64,000 nucleotides of DNA. Origin: Undaria pinnatifida. Lineage: Eukaryota; Sar; Phaeophyceae; Laminariales; Alariaceae. The stretch is from positions 24,197,046-24,261,045 of the forward strand of contig JABAKD010000023.1 in the NCBI GenBank assembly GCA_012845835.1, given 5' to 3'. Shown piece by piece: positions 32,881 through 43,889 of the stretch. Below the pieces are notes generated by a model. It ran no database searches, had not been told where the DNA came from, and saw only the letters and a list, made by a program, of their open reading frames with translations. The number at the start of each line of letters is the position of its first letter. Position 1 is the first letter of the stretch. Made by a program: the position numbers and the translations under genes.

Positions 32881-34482
32881 GAATTTATTTGGACGGTAGT
32901 TTTTGATCTGACAGCAGTAACTTGACATAGCAGTGTCGTCCGAGAGCACCGCGTCCGATTCCACGATCTATATTGAGATGAGAATATCTGGGGTATGTTG
33001 AAGGGTGACGGTAGGTCGCCTTAAGACTTTTTTCTGAAGACACCCCTACACAGTGGTCGTATGGCTGTGCTCGTAGGGTAACAGTAACCTGTCGTACTCG
33101 AGAGATAACTGTACACCCCAGTCAGTACAGTGTTGCTGCAGGCGGCTGGCTATATTTCGGTGGATGGTGCATTAACACAGTAACGCTAGGGCCATAAAGA
33201 GGAACGGGTTGGTTGCTGAACCGTACATGTGATACATCGTGGGGACTACGATACGTTCTTCCTACCAACGTTAACGTAGTACTCCCAAGCGGGGGGAAGC
33301 CCCGTTCAATTGGATCTCACGCGGCCACCAAGAAATTGTCTTATCTATTTTCGTTTATGAGGGCAAAGAAAGGGTCGTGGAGAGACTGGCCGCTTAACTG
33401 CTGGTTAGCTCCCACGCGGCCCTGGGGAGAACAACGGTGGTATAGTGTGATGACGTGTGTCGTACGGTTGTGCCTTTGGATAAAGATCCCCGTGGAATGG
33501 AATTGGACGAGTCGATCGAGAGATGAGCTGGCCAATTTTGTTCGTCAGGTACGCTGTACCACGGCGTTCTCAAACGCGTGGAGGTTTTCTTTTTGTGGTA
33601 CGCCTTTTTTACAGTAAGTGTGGACACCATGTTGTTTTGTGGTGAACAACGTCCCCGGTTTTGTTCACCAGTGTGGACATCGCCCGCCCGAGTGTATTGG
33701 ATGGGGCGACCGAGGAGTTGAGTTGTTATTTGGCGAGCGAACGAATGCATGCGTGGGGGCCAAACCGGTGATGTACCTACGTACCGGAAAACGATGGTAG
33801 GGGGGGGCGGGTGAGTGAGAGCTGGGGGAGAACATTGATATATTGATTGATATTCGAGCGGATATTATCATCGCGGGACGTTGCACTCTACGTACCGTGC
33901 TTAGCCCCCCGCCAATCTTAGTACATGTGTGGTCGGTCGGAGCGTTAGTGGATGTTGGTACACTCTGGGTCATTTAAGCACTGCGACGTTGCATTGGCCA
34001 GCATGGCGTTTCGGGTCTTACGTGGTAGGAGCCCCGGTTAACGTCAGATAGTACACAATGGGTTCGGTGTTGTCTTACGCGAAATACGTTGCTACGGGAC
34101 GAGGGCGACCCGTTTTTGAGACGCACGCCAAGCAGTTGTTAGGTGGTGAGTGTGAGAGCTTGTGCGGTACGAGCGCACTTTGACACAGGAGCTGCACCAA
34201 ACCATGTGTCAAGTCCTCCTTATGAGTGTGCGTGGGTTATCAACGATGGATATATACGCTGTACTATAAGAACCAGGAAGAAAGAAAAGCCCTCCTACGA
34301 GGGTGGCGTTGGAGCAGAGAACCTGATGAAAAAAATGCCCTTGGCATGCTGAATATTAGTACTACAGTACGAGTGATGGGGAACATATCGAACTTGGAAA
34401 CGCGCGCTCGATGTTAGCGTCCAAATGTCCACCTGAGATACGGCCTTTTAACTGGTCCGTACAAAAGAATGGACCCTAGACA
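32881..34482. other. Region with competing open frames, none assigned
   Basis: A 134-codon + frame (33213-33617) is Trp/Arg-rich, and another + frame of the same interval (33300-33720) is also protein-like but has stops. A frame near 34226-34417 (QEERKALLRGWRWSREPDE) looks like coding sequence with a stop after it. Together with 32120-32880 this suggests several kilobases of decayed + strand genes, but no family is recognised. Confidence 0.3.
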
Positions 34483-34953
34483 TTACCAGCGTAGGGTAGC
34501 GGCACGCGCACGCGCTAGTCCACGGCTAGAAGGCGGGAAAATTAGCAACGCGTGTCTCGCCTCAATGTCATGGCAGAGTCGTGTGGGGAAATGTCGGCTT
34601 GCTTGAAGATCGGAACGTGGAGATATTGTGTTATGTGACATGCCTCTGTAGGTCATTCTGAAGTGTCGCTCGTAGAAATGGAGTAGAGCGCAAGCAAGGC
34701 AAGAACTGTCGAAATGTCTAGGGAAGTGTCCGAATTGATTTGCGTGGTCTATATCAATTAGCATGGTGTTATGTCTTGATCGATGAGGGCTACACGTTGT
34801 GTGGTACATGACCGTAGATAGGTAAGAGAATAACACGTACGGTAGATCAGGTGTGGTAGGGGAAATCTCGATGGGGAAGTGATCTTCACGGAACAGGAAG
34901 CGCATCAAACCAACACGAGCACGCTTCGACGCCAGAATGTTTGGGTACATCAT
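34483..34953 (-). CDS. Unrecognised ORF of 156 codons
   Basis: The minus frame starts MMYPNILASKRARVGLMRF and ends ARARAATLRW. It is His- and Arg-rich with an aromatic middle part (CALLHFYERHFRMTY). The + strand over the same interval has several stops, which mildly favours the minus frame. No motif, signal or domain is recognised. It lies downstream, on the same strand, of the 302-codon frame. Confidence 0.3.
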   Translation of the reverse strand: MMYPNILASKRARVGLMRFLFREDHFPIEISPTTPDLPYVLFSYLSTVMYHTTCSPHRSRHNTMLIDIDHANQFGHFPRHFDSSCLACALLHFYERHFRMTYRGMSHNTISPRSDLQASRHFPTRLCHDIEARHALLIFPPSSRGLARARAATLRW

Positions 34954-35132
34954 TTTAACCCTAGTAGGTTAGGTTCGCGAGGCTACATAACTCAGCTAAG
35001 CGAACCAGGCGTGTTTTTGTGCGGGAGAGGGACGAAGTGAAGCAGGAAGGGAGCCCCAGCACAGAGAAGCATTCTACCAGGTGCCCTGGAGTATAATGTA
35101 GTACAAACGGAGGTACGACGAGAGAATTTAGT

Positions 35133-36041
35133 TTACCACACGTGACATGCTGCAACCACATTGAAAATACACAACTTGTGTTGTAGAGTAAAACGTACAT
35201 AACTGTATGTACACGCGGTACTAGAGGGTATTCGAATATTCAAGGTGTATGGGAAAGAACGCAAGCACGTAAATGCGTAAGAGTTGCAAAAACAGAAAAA
35301 CAGCCAGGCGAGGAGCGTTGAGGCCGGTGGGGTGGTGTTTTCGCCTTTGGTGTGTGTAGTTGGTATTTGGCACCGCGCGCAATCGCCCTTGATATGATTT
35401 CGACGCGAGTGACGGACACCAGAAGAGTAAGCGGTATTTTTTTGATGTAACGGATATGTTTTGCAAATCAAGAAGGAGAGGGCGGCGTCATGTCTTGCGT
35501 AGCCGGTATTATTAGCTTCTATAGGTATATTTGTATAGCCCGGATTGTGAGCTCTGCCATAGCCTCGGGTCACATAATACCCCCCTTCTTCCCCACTCCA
35601 TCTCCAGATTTTTGCCTGACATTGATGCTCGTGCGTAGAGTCCTGTTCGCAACGCTCGGAGGCTGTCCTTGTGATTTTGTACATGCGTGAAAGTCGGTAT
35701 ACCATTCGAACAACGTGCTGTTCTTCGGATATCTTTTGAGGTATACGTGTTCGGTGTGCCAAAATTTCGTTGTTTTGTTGTAATTGAGGTCTTGCATCAA
35801 AACTGGGTCGTGTCACAGTACGGGGGGGCTTTTGCGCCCAGAAAATTTTTGATTGATGGGGCTCCTCAATTGTCAACTGGGGAATTGTCCAGTATATCAT
35901 TCCATCACGTTTGCGTGTTTTGAATGATATTTGTTTTGCGTGACTGAATATCCATTGATTGGATGGCGAGAATGCTATTTGCAATACAGGCTGGTTCAAG
36001 TTAAAGCCCGAAATTCTCTCCCTCACGAACGTCGCTCGCAA
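35133..36041 (-). CDS. Long unrecognised ORF, 302 codons
   Basis: This is one of the longest non-repetitive frames in the window. It starts MRATFVRERISGFNLNQPV. The middle is Gln/Arg/His-rich, and the end has a Cys/Phe-rich segment (LLAWLFFCFCNSYAFTCL). A + strand frame inside it (35687-35923, ending SISFHHVCVF) is at least as protein-like (FEVYVFGVPKFRCFVVIEVL), so the long minus frame may be the antisense shadow of a decayed + gene. No domain is recognised. The coding strand must be considered open. Confidence 0.25.
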   Translation of the reverse strand: MRATFVRERISGFNLNQPVLQIAFSPSNQWIFSHAKQISFKTRKRDGMIYWTIPQLTIEEPHQSKIFWAQKPPRTVTRPSFDARPQLQQNNEILAHRTRIPQKISEEQHVVRMVYRLSRMYKITRTASERCEQDSTHEHQCQAKIWRWSGEEGGYYVTRGYGRAHNPGYTNIPIEANNTGYARHDAALSFLICKTYPLHQKNTAYSSGVRHSRRNHIKGDCARCQIPTTHTKGENTTPPASTLLAWLFFCFCNSYAFTCLRSFPYTLNIRIPSSTACTYSYVRFTLQHKLCIFNVVAACHVW

Positions 36042-36848
36042 TATCTAGTCAAAGGGAGAATATTTGGTATCACACCAACCCCCATGACCAGTAAAAGAGG
36101 GTGCCATTGTCGGGGGGGGGTTACCAGCCTCGGGCTGTCTTGCTTGGAGCAAATGTTGTATCGACCAATGCCAGACCTTCAATTTTTCAATAATTAATTG
36201 TCAGGCTTTTCCGATGCCGGGGCGAGAAAATAATTGCGACTTACTTGCACGAACCTGTTGGAGGTACTCCAAGGCATATCTGTAGACTGTTTCGCGAAAA
36301 TAATCGAAGATCTGACTTGCCTATGTTCAGCGTAAGCATAACTTAGCAAAGAAACTGGATTCTGCACTAGAAACAATTTATTGGATAGAAATAACGTATC
36401 CTAATAATTTATACGCACAAAGGCAAAACGTCCGCACGCCGGTTTTGAGAGAATCTCATCAGATATATGAACCCTAAAATTCAGCACACGTGTTCTACAT
36501 GCCCCTCCCGAGGCTTGACCACAGGTATTTTGTTTTTTCGCCGTTTTTTTTTTGGTCTAAAAAGGTCCACGTTTTCTAAAAAAACATCATAACAGACGAA
36601 AAACCAGGCAAATCGAAGAAAAAAACAAACAAACAAACATGTGAGGTCTTCACAACGACACATATAAATAAGACGTGTGCTAGAATTCGCGGTCTGAACG
36701 GAATATACGGCGTGGACATTAATCAGGGAATAAAATGTGGATTTCGAGGGTTTAGGTTGAACCATCCCGTTCGTTTCACTCGCGAAAAGTCCCTCTACCA
36801 GGCCATAACTGGGGAGGCAACGGACAGACAGAGAGAGATAACCAGTGT
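36042..36848. other. AT-rich gene-poor stretch
   Basis: No convincing frame. A/T homopolymers are present (for example near 36541-36551 and 36578-36640). Nothing repeated elsewhere was recognised. Confidence 0.35.
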
Positions 36849-37334
36849 ATGATAGCCGCAGCCTTATTAGGTATCAATCGATTTAAAGGGGAAAAAGGAA
36901 TATACCGAATACGATTCCCCAACGACTCCTGGTCGACGGCGCCGACGTCGCCCACTGTGATGACGCCATCCTTGCTTCGGTATTTCCAATCTCTGGGTGC
37001 TGACCGATTGGCTGATGGGATTTGCACAAATCGTGACCCAGTCTACCTCGTCGCTAGCTGGCTTGTGTACGAAGACCTGGAGATACGCTCGTATCCGTTG
37101 TCCCCCAATATGAACAAGGCAGATAATCAACGGTACATGCACGACGAGTCGCTGTACACGTCAGCACTCGCCGACACAGAGACGGTTCAAGAAAAACAGG
37201 GCCACCTTCACTATCTGCATTTCCGGTGGAAGCTCGTGAACGTTTCCATGGAAAACTCCATCGCTTCCATGGAAACTTCTGTGGAAGATATGGAAGCTAT
37301 TGAAGCATCCATGGTATCTTCCACGTTTTTATGA
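36849..37334 (+). CDS. Unrecognised ORF running into the left satellite array of element A copy 2
   Basis: The first ~120 of 161 codons are protein-like: INRFKGEKGIYRIRFPNDSW, then LLRYFQSLGADRLADGICTN and PVYLVASWLVYEDLEIRSYP. From about 37205 the frame enters the GGAAGC/TTCCATGG repeats and becomes MENSIASMETSVEDMEAI. Either a host gene was interrupted by element A here, or the gene belongs to the element's outer edge. No domain is recognised. The antisense is partly open but less convincing. Confidence 0.4.
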   Translation: MIAAALLGINRFKGEKGIYRIRFPNDSWSTAPTSPTVMTPSLLRYFQSLGADRLADGICTNRDPVYLVASWLVYEDLEIRSYPLSPNMNKADNQRYMHDESLYTSALADTETVQEKQGHLHYLHFRWKLVNVSMENSIASMETSVEDMEAIEASMVSSTFL

Positions 37335-38500
37335 TAGCTTCCACAGAAACTTCCATTGAAGCTTCCATGGAAGCTTTCACCAAAGCAAGCTCTACGGATG
37401 CTTCAACGAAAGCTTCCACGGAAGCAACTTCAACGGAAGCTTCCATGAAAACTTCCACGGAAGCAACTTCCACGGAGACTTCAACGAAAGCTCCCACGGA
37501 AGCAACTTCCGCCGAAGCTTCAATGAAAACATCCACGGAAGCTTCTACGGAAGAAACTTCCACGGAAGCTTCCGTGAAAGCTTTCACGGAAGCAACTTCC
37601 ACGGAAGCTTCGACGAAAGCTGCCACGGACGCAACATCCACGGAAGCAACTTCCACGAAAGCAACTTCCACGGAGGAAGCTTCCACGGAAGCAACATCCA
37701 CGGAAGCAACTTCCACGGAAGACTCCACGAAAGCTTTCACGGAAGCAACTTCCACGGAAGACTCCATGAAAGCTTTCAAGGAAGCAACTTCCACGGAAGC
37801 GTCCACGAAAGTTTTCGTGGATGTAAATTTGCTTCCACGGAAGCTTTCATGAAAGTAAATTGATTCCAAGGAGGTTTTCGTGGGAGTAAATTTGTTTTCA
37901 CGCAAGCTTTCGTGGTGGCAAATATTCCCCTTCTTGCTTCCAAGTTTCCTTGATGGCTTTCGTGCCTTTCAGGGAAGCTCTCGTGGAAGCAAATTTGCTT
38001 TCCCAAACGCTTTCACGAACTTTTTCACAGAAGTAACTTTCCTTCCACGAAACCTTTCACGGAAGCTTTCACTCACGTAAGTTTGCTTCCACGGAATATT
38101 TAAAGGGAGATTTCACGGCCGCTTTCCTCGAAATTAATTTCCTTCACAGAAGCTTTCGCGGAAGTAAGTTTTCTTCCACGGAAGCTTCCGTGAAAGTAAA
38201 AGCTCTCGTGGAATCTAACTTTATTTCAATAAGGCTTTCACGGCGAATTTTACGCAAGTAAATGTGCCTCCATGGAAGCTTTCATGAGAGCTTTCACTGA
38301 CGTAATATTGCTTCCCAGGAAGCTTTCAGGGAAGCTTTCGTGGACGTAAACAAATATTTCACGGACAGGGTTCGCGAATGAAAATTGCTGCCACGAAAGG
38401 TTCCGTGAAAGCTTTTGGGGAAGCAAATAAACTTCCACAAAAGCTTCCGTGAAATCTTCCATGGAAGCTACTTCCGATGCTCCCACAGCTAAATAAGTGG
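37215..38500 (-). repeat. Satellite array L2, inverted relative to R1 and R2
   Basis: The array is composed of TTCCACGGAAGC and AACTTCCACGGAAGC units (37380-37850), then more diverged units with AAATTTGCTTCCACGG (37850-38480). The + strand frame over 37331-37852 is Thr/Ser/Glu/Ala-rich (TEATSTEAS), the same as the minus-strand reading of the right arrays. It is considered satellite, not a gene. Confidence 0.93.
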
Positions 38501-40631
38501 ACATTCCGTGGATTCGTCCAGGGAGAGGATGGAAGCGTCCACTGAAACAGTAGTTCATGTGTACAAGCCCGAAAGCTTGGACTTCCACCACCGTACTGAA
38601 CATGCTGGCGGGAGGTCCCGCAAAACGCATATCAGGTACATATGCGTTGCAAATTGCGGTTATTAAACTACGTAAGCACTGAGCAGTGAGACTTTGGCGA
38701 AGCTGGGAGGGTCCGACGTTTTGTCATGTACACGCTTACGCACGTGACCTGTTATGGAATCCACTTTTTTCACCAAGTTTGCAAAGATTCGTGTGAGCTA
38801 AGGTAAACCAGGAAATCGCGCCGGATGCCGCCCAGACGTTTCACAATGTTCACGCAGCTATCCCGTAGCCTTTTACTGGCGGCAGTCGGCTTACGCCATG
38901 ACGAAGGCGTCGTTCCTTAGAGTGGAGTGTAAGTGGTGGCCGTCGATAGGTTCCTCGTTGTTCGTGGAGGAACACAGAAATAGGCCGACCCCCGGTCCTC
39001 CCGACCGTGCGTGCTTTGTACCATGCAAGCCTTCAAATTCCAAATGCTTCCTACGCGGGAGAACGTCAAAGGAAGTCAATAGCATGCATCCATCGCGAGA
39101 AAGTACAACTTCACGAGCAAGCCCTTACTCACCGACATAAAGCGATGTGGGAGGCGTTGGAACAACGCCACCCCTTCCCACCGTGCACGAGTCCGTGCGC
39201 CCCTCTCCCGACACCACAATACACCCACACAAAAACTAGCGCTGATCAAGGCGAGGCCAGAAGACGTCAATATCGGACTGCGTCATCCAGGTTTCAACAA
39301 ACAAGCAACTGATTGCACGGGCCCAGTAGAGGCTAGAGGTAGAGAGAGCCGACGCCATGACGTTAACCCTACGGTCCACGACATGCTTCATACCCGTAAC
39401 CAATAACGCCGCACCGCAGCAACCTAAGCAACGGCCACATCCAGCAGGGGGCAAGGGGAATGAGACAAGTAACACAAACCTTCCTAACGTATACGACCTT
39501 CGATATCTATCAGCAACACGATGACGCCGTCAATGAGTACGAATAACAGACACCAGCCCAGAGTACGGGGTGGATAGGCATGAAGGCATTTATGCCACCC
39601 GCAGCTTCCACCAGCCTTTTTTGTCCAGAACCACGCATAGCCACATACCCCATATTACTATGTACCCCGAGGCTTCCTCAGTAATTGTGGACGACTTCGC
39701 TAGAAGGGCAGTAACCAAGCCCCCCCCTTCCGCCCCAATCCACCTTCCCCACGACACAAAGGCGTCGGCGACACGAGGCTGTTGGCGAATGAACAACGCA
39801 ATATCAGCACCCGTCGGTCTTTTTCCACTCGTTGACAACGGGAAGTGAGAAGAGGACGGTACCTATTCCAGGGAAAACCACACGTTCATGGATGATGGCA
39901 CAACACCCTTCCAACCAACACCTCCCACACCCACGTCCGCCACAAACACCTGGCAGATGGCGAATAGACAAAACATAATCAGCCGGTCATTTCCCACTAC
40001 TTCGAAGCAGAAACAACAGGAAAGGAACCTGTCCATCGTACGCCACGAGCTTGTGACGAAGACTTCCCCCCCCCCTCGGAACGCTTCATACCCTCAACCA
40101 ATAACGCCGCACCGCAGCAACTTACGCAACGACTACATTCGGCAGTGGTAAAAAGACAATGAGACAAATATCACAAAACGTTCCCATCGTATACCACCTT
40201 CCGCATCCATCAGCAATACGGTGACGAAGTCAATGCATACGAATAACAGACGCCAGCCCAGAGTACGGGGTGAATACGCAACAAGGCCTTTACGCCACCC
40301 GCAGCTTCCACCAGCCTTATTTGTCTACAACCACGCATTGCCACATATCTTTCTCCTGCGGCCGCTGTCTCGCTGCTTATGCTGCTCTTTTATTGCGACT
40401 ACTGCCGGTGTTTGCTATGAGCTTTCGCGGTTTCCCTTGTGCCAGGCTTCATGGTCTTCGCAAATGATTTACGAAGAGAAATCACACTTCTTTGTGACCT
40501 GGGCGGCAGAAATAAATCCTCTCCTGATGAACACAGCCTTGTCCAAGAACCCCCAAAATTTTGAACTGCCACATAACAACGACTGCCATCCTCTCGCCCT
40601 CAGCACATACCCCCACCCACACCGCGCATAA
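38501..40631. other. Left arm of element A copy 2 with a 698-bp-period duplication
   Basis: The block at 39385-39660 recurs at 40083-40350 in the same orientation with clear divergence; both contain CAATAACGCCGCACCGCAGC and CACCCGCAGCTTCCACCAGC. A weak + frame (38898-39140) is protein-like only at its start (MTKASFLRVECKWWPSIG). No counterpart of this arm exists in copy 1, where the AAT microsatellite takes its place. Confidence 0.55.
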
Positions 40632-42047
40632 GACACACCGACTAGTTCTGTGTTCAATGGGAGACACGTCTCTCCTCGTAGCGTTTTGGTCGGAGTTTAC
40701 GCGTCTGGTGCGTCGCTGCTGTCGCCACTCCACTCTTGCGACTGATGTTGGTGTCTGCTACTGCTGTGGGTACCTGCTGTGAACCTTCGTATGTTTGATC
40801 TTTGCCTGATTTCTGCGTGTCTTCGGCTTTGTACGCTCCATTCTGCCGGTTAAATCACTTGGCACGCTCTGTACAAGTAGTCACCGAATAGGTTTCACAA
40901 CTGACTTCATCTCTTGTCGACTGCTAGCTTGGGTCGACCACACTTAGGACGCTGACATCCATCTCAAGCACGTTTGGCGCCCGACGTATCGTCAGTGACA
41001 AGTGTCAGTTACGCATAAAATGATGGGCAGAGCAAGGGACGCCAGCTACCCTTTGGATTTGGGAATAAAGACTGACCGCGGCACAGAAATTTGACGGTTT
41101 CAAAAAACAAGTAGGCTCTGAGTTATGTTGGAAATTACACGTCAAAATGTACCACGGGCCTTACAAGGAGCCTCACGAGACTACGTGGTGGCGACCCAAT
41201 GGGCCTAAGACACTCTTCGTATTGGTGAGCGTGGGCCATGTTAGGCGGAGACATACCCGGCATCTCTTTTAAGCGTTTCGCGGTGCTTCTTTGCGTGCTT
41301 CGGAGGTCGTCGCTCAAACCGTCAATTGTTGTTGCTGTGCTATCCACAACATAGGTGTTGAACCCCTGTACCGGCCGCTCGAACTGTCCGCTAGCTAATT
41401 CGCAATTATTTATTTGTCGGTAACCGCCAACTATCCGGTCCGTAGTCAGTGGTCAGGTCAACGCCGAAACCTCACTCGTCACGAAGGGTGAGTGCTTTGT
41501 GCTGGGTATGCAGCGAGCCCTACCTCCACCCGCTTTTGAGGACGGTTTCAATCACAGCACCCACAGCTCTGAAGCCTGCCGCACCCACTGTACTTGTGAC
41601 GAATTTGAATTAAAAACGACGCCGGGTGGAATGTTGGTACGCGCTCGATATTTAAAAGACGATCCTTCCAAGAATAAGTCGCCCTTAACCCCGACGGTTC
41701 CTTGTACAGTCGCTAAGGCAAGTTATTTCCCTTACAAGACGTGACGAGGTTTTTTATCGTAGCTGTGGACGGTCCACGTGAAAGCCCCGCCTAACCGTCG
41801 AACAGCCTCCGTTCCCGCTCCTGATGCTGTTGACGATAGCAACGAGCCACAGCACGGGCGCGACCCACGTTTCCCACTGAATCTACGTGGTAATCGTTTG
41901 CCTTAAATGTGTGCGTCATTGATGGTGTGCCCGTCTCTTTTCGTGGCACTGGTACCGCCGTGCTACATCGTAATTCCTTCTGCCAATATATACGGACACG
42001 TCCTCTTCTGTGTTTAGGAAACGCTAAACTACAGTGGCGGAGCTACG

Positions 42048-42548
42048 ATGACGGGGGAGGCCTCGACTAAGCCAAGTTGGCTCGGGGACGTTTCCGTGGT
42101 TCTGACAAAATACTCTCCCGAGCTTGTTTCAAGATCCGTGTTAGTTGGTACGCTGAAGGCCATGCTTACAAATGAAGACCATATCAACGGCCACCCACCC
42201 ACCCCGACGTTCGTGCGCCACACCTTTATACCTCGGGATTAGAGTCACTGGCGCGCGTGTCATTAGAGGGTATGGTATACCTGCAACCCGCGGTCAGGCC
42301 GAACTGTCCATGACGTGCACCACATTCCGGAACAGAAATCAAGATCAGGGATGCACCGGAGGCAACACGGCCTTAGCACGCCAAACACGCACGACGACAA
42401 CAACACAACCCACGCATCCCACGCCTCCCAACTTCAACTCACGACCCATAACGTTGTATACTTGCAAGGAACGTGTGGTGACCTCCACGCACCGAAACAT
42501 AACGACGTAGGCGTCGTGGCGATCTCGTTGTGGAGAAATGTCACGTAG
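42048..42548 (+). pseudogene. Element A copy 2 counterpart of the decayed frame at 7638-8192
   Basis: It begins MTGEASTKPSWLGDVSVVL and, after a frame change around 42170-42250, resumes in the same sense as copy 1 (THNVVYLQGTCGDLHAP, DVGVVAISLWRN). It then stops at 42546 where copy 1 stays open to 8192. The lesions differ from copy 1. Product unknown. Confidence 0.4.
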
Positions 42549-42702
42549 ATTCCACCGTTTCTTCCAGATTTTCTGCGCGGGCGAAGGTTCGACATCATGT
42601 AATCCGTACCTACGATTTAGCAGGAAGAATGGATATTGCCAAGTAGCCGTTCAGCAGGCGGCCCAAGAAGTCGTTTGCGTTTAGCCATGTAGTTAAGGTC
42701 TC

Positions 42703-42945
42703 GTGCCATTGGAGTCACCAGTTGGCGATCGCACCATGCAAGCGTTCCAACCTCTTGCAGGGAATATTTGCATTACTGACACGTCCTCTCCCTTGCCCTT
42801 GCCGCCGCTGCAACGGACGTCCTGGTTGCTTACCCACCCGACCGTGATGCTGGAAATGCCACCATCCCACGCGGAGACAAGCCCTACGAAGCGCGACAAC
42901 TCCGGCTGTTTTTTTCTACCCATCACAGGCACGGAAACTTCATAG
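42703..42945 (+). CDS. 80-codon ORF of element A, copy 2
   Basis: Same length and position as 8293-8535, starting MPLESPVGDRTMQAF and ending FFLPITGTETS. Sense and antisense are both open, so coding status is uncertain. Confidence 0.25.
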   Translation: MPLESPVGDRTMQAFQPLAGNICITDTSSPLPLPPLQRTSWLLTHPTVMLEMPPSHAETSPTKRDNSGCFFLPITGTETS

Positions 42946-43226
42946 TGACGCTAAACTACGGACCATCGCCGGGTCGGGTGCGGGTTGGGAACACGAGGGG
43001 ATGGAGGTCGTGGAGGTCGTGGCCGGTTGCCTGGATTCCATCTGGGAAACCCCGCCAGCCGGTCGGGATCGATCTTCTACGACAAGGGCTGTGCTCTACG
43101 GCGCTACCGCTTGAATCATCCCGACGACTCCTGGCTGGGACCTCATCACCTCGTGGACAGATAAAATGGTCCTATCCCGATTTAGACGAGCCCTTCGTGG
43201 TCGGTAAATCTTGCCGTGCGTTGGCC

Positions 43227-43231
43227 ATCAT
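43227..43231. other. Target-site duplication ATCAT, left
   Basis: ATCAT at 43227-43231 precedes the 5' LTR and is repeated at 48138-48142 after the 3' LTR. The undisturbed site is present once in element A copy 1 at 8819-8823. Five-base target duplications are typical of Ty1/copia integration. Confidence 0.9.
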
Positions 43232-43643
43232 TGTTGAAAGTATTAACCTTTGGATTCAAATCTAAGTCAACGCGTAGTCTATTCGCACGAATAAGATATG
43301 CAGTTGAATCTTAAGTTACACTTACGTTGAATCTTCGGTGTAACCTAGATGTAAACGTAGATTTGAGTATGTTAAGGTTGTCCTGTTGTCCCGGTATTCT
43401 ACCATTGTTCCGTGATGATTAGGTGGTGATGCAACCCACCATGATCACTCTCCCAACTCTCCTTCTCTTCGTTCTTTCTCTGCTTTCTTCTTCTTCTCTC
43501 TTTGGCCTCAAGCGCCCTTTCCAAACTATCCTTTTTCTTTCTTATCACAAGTGATCTTAACAGACACTTCGGTGCCACCTCTGCATCTCTTCGCATAGAA
43601 GACAGAGCCTTCACACAACCATTGTGTCCACAGGCTATTCACA
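43232..43643 (+). repeat. 5' LTR of the copia element
   Basis: Starts TGTTGAAAG and ends GGCTATTCACA (TG...CA). It matches the 3' LTR over its whole length with indels near 43310-43335 and 43395-43405. A CT-rich stretch lies near 43447-43500. Confidence 0.92.
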
Positions 43644-43661
43644 GGTTATGAGCTTTCAACC
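43644..43661 (+). promoter_or_regulatory. Primer binding site candidate
   Basis: GGTTATGAGCTTTCAACC begins directly after the 5' LTR. Its first bases resemble the initiator-methionine tRNA binding sites (GGTTATCAGAGC type) known for copia elements. The match is partial. Confidence 0.45.
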
Positions 43662-43756
43662 TTCGATATAAACATCGATCGGCACCAAGCGACTTCTCAT
43701 TGAAGTTTGTCGCATCTTACCTGGAAGTTTGAGAGAAACTTCCATTAAGCCGGCTA

Positions 43757-43889
43757 CAACATCAGCTACAGCATCAGCATCAGCATCAGCGATCAGCATC
43801 AGCATTAGCATCAGCATCAGCGATCAGCATCAGCATCAGCATCGGCATCAGCATCAGCATCAGCATCAGCGATCAGCATCAGCATCACC
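43757..43889 (+). repeat. ATCAGC microsatellite in the copia leader
   Basis: Runs of (CAGCAT)n are broken at intervals by CAGCGATCAG. The repeat ends one base before the gag ATG at 43890, so it lies in the untranslated leader. The Ser/Ala/Ile or His/Gln frames it yields are artefacts. Confidence 0.95.
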
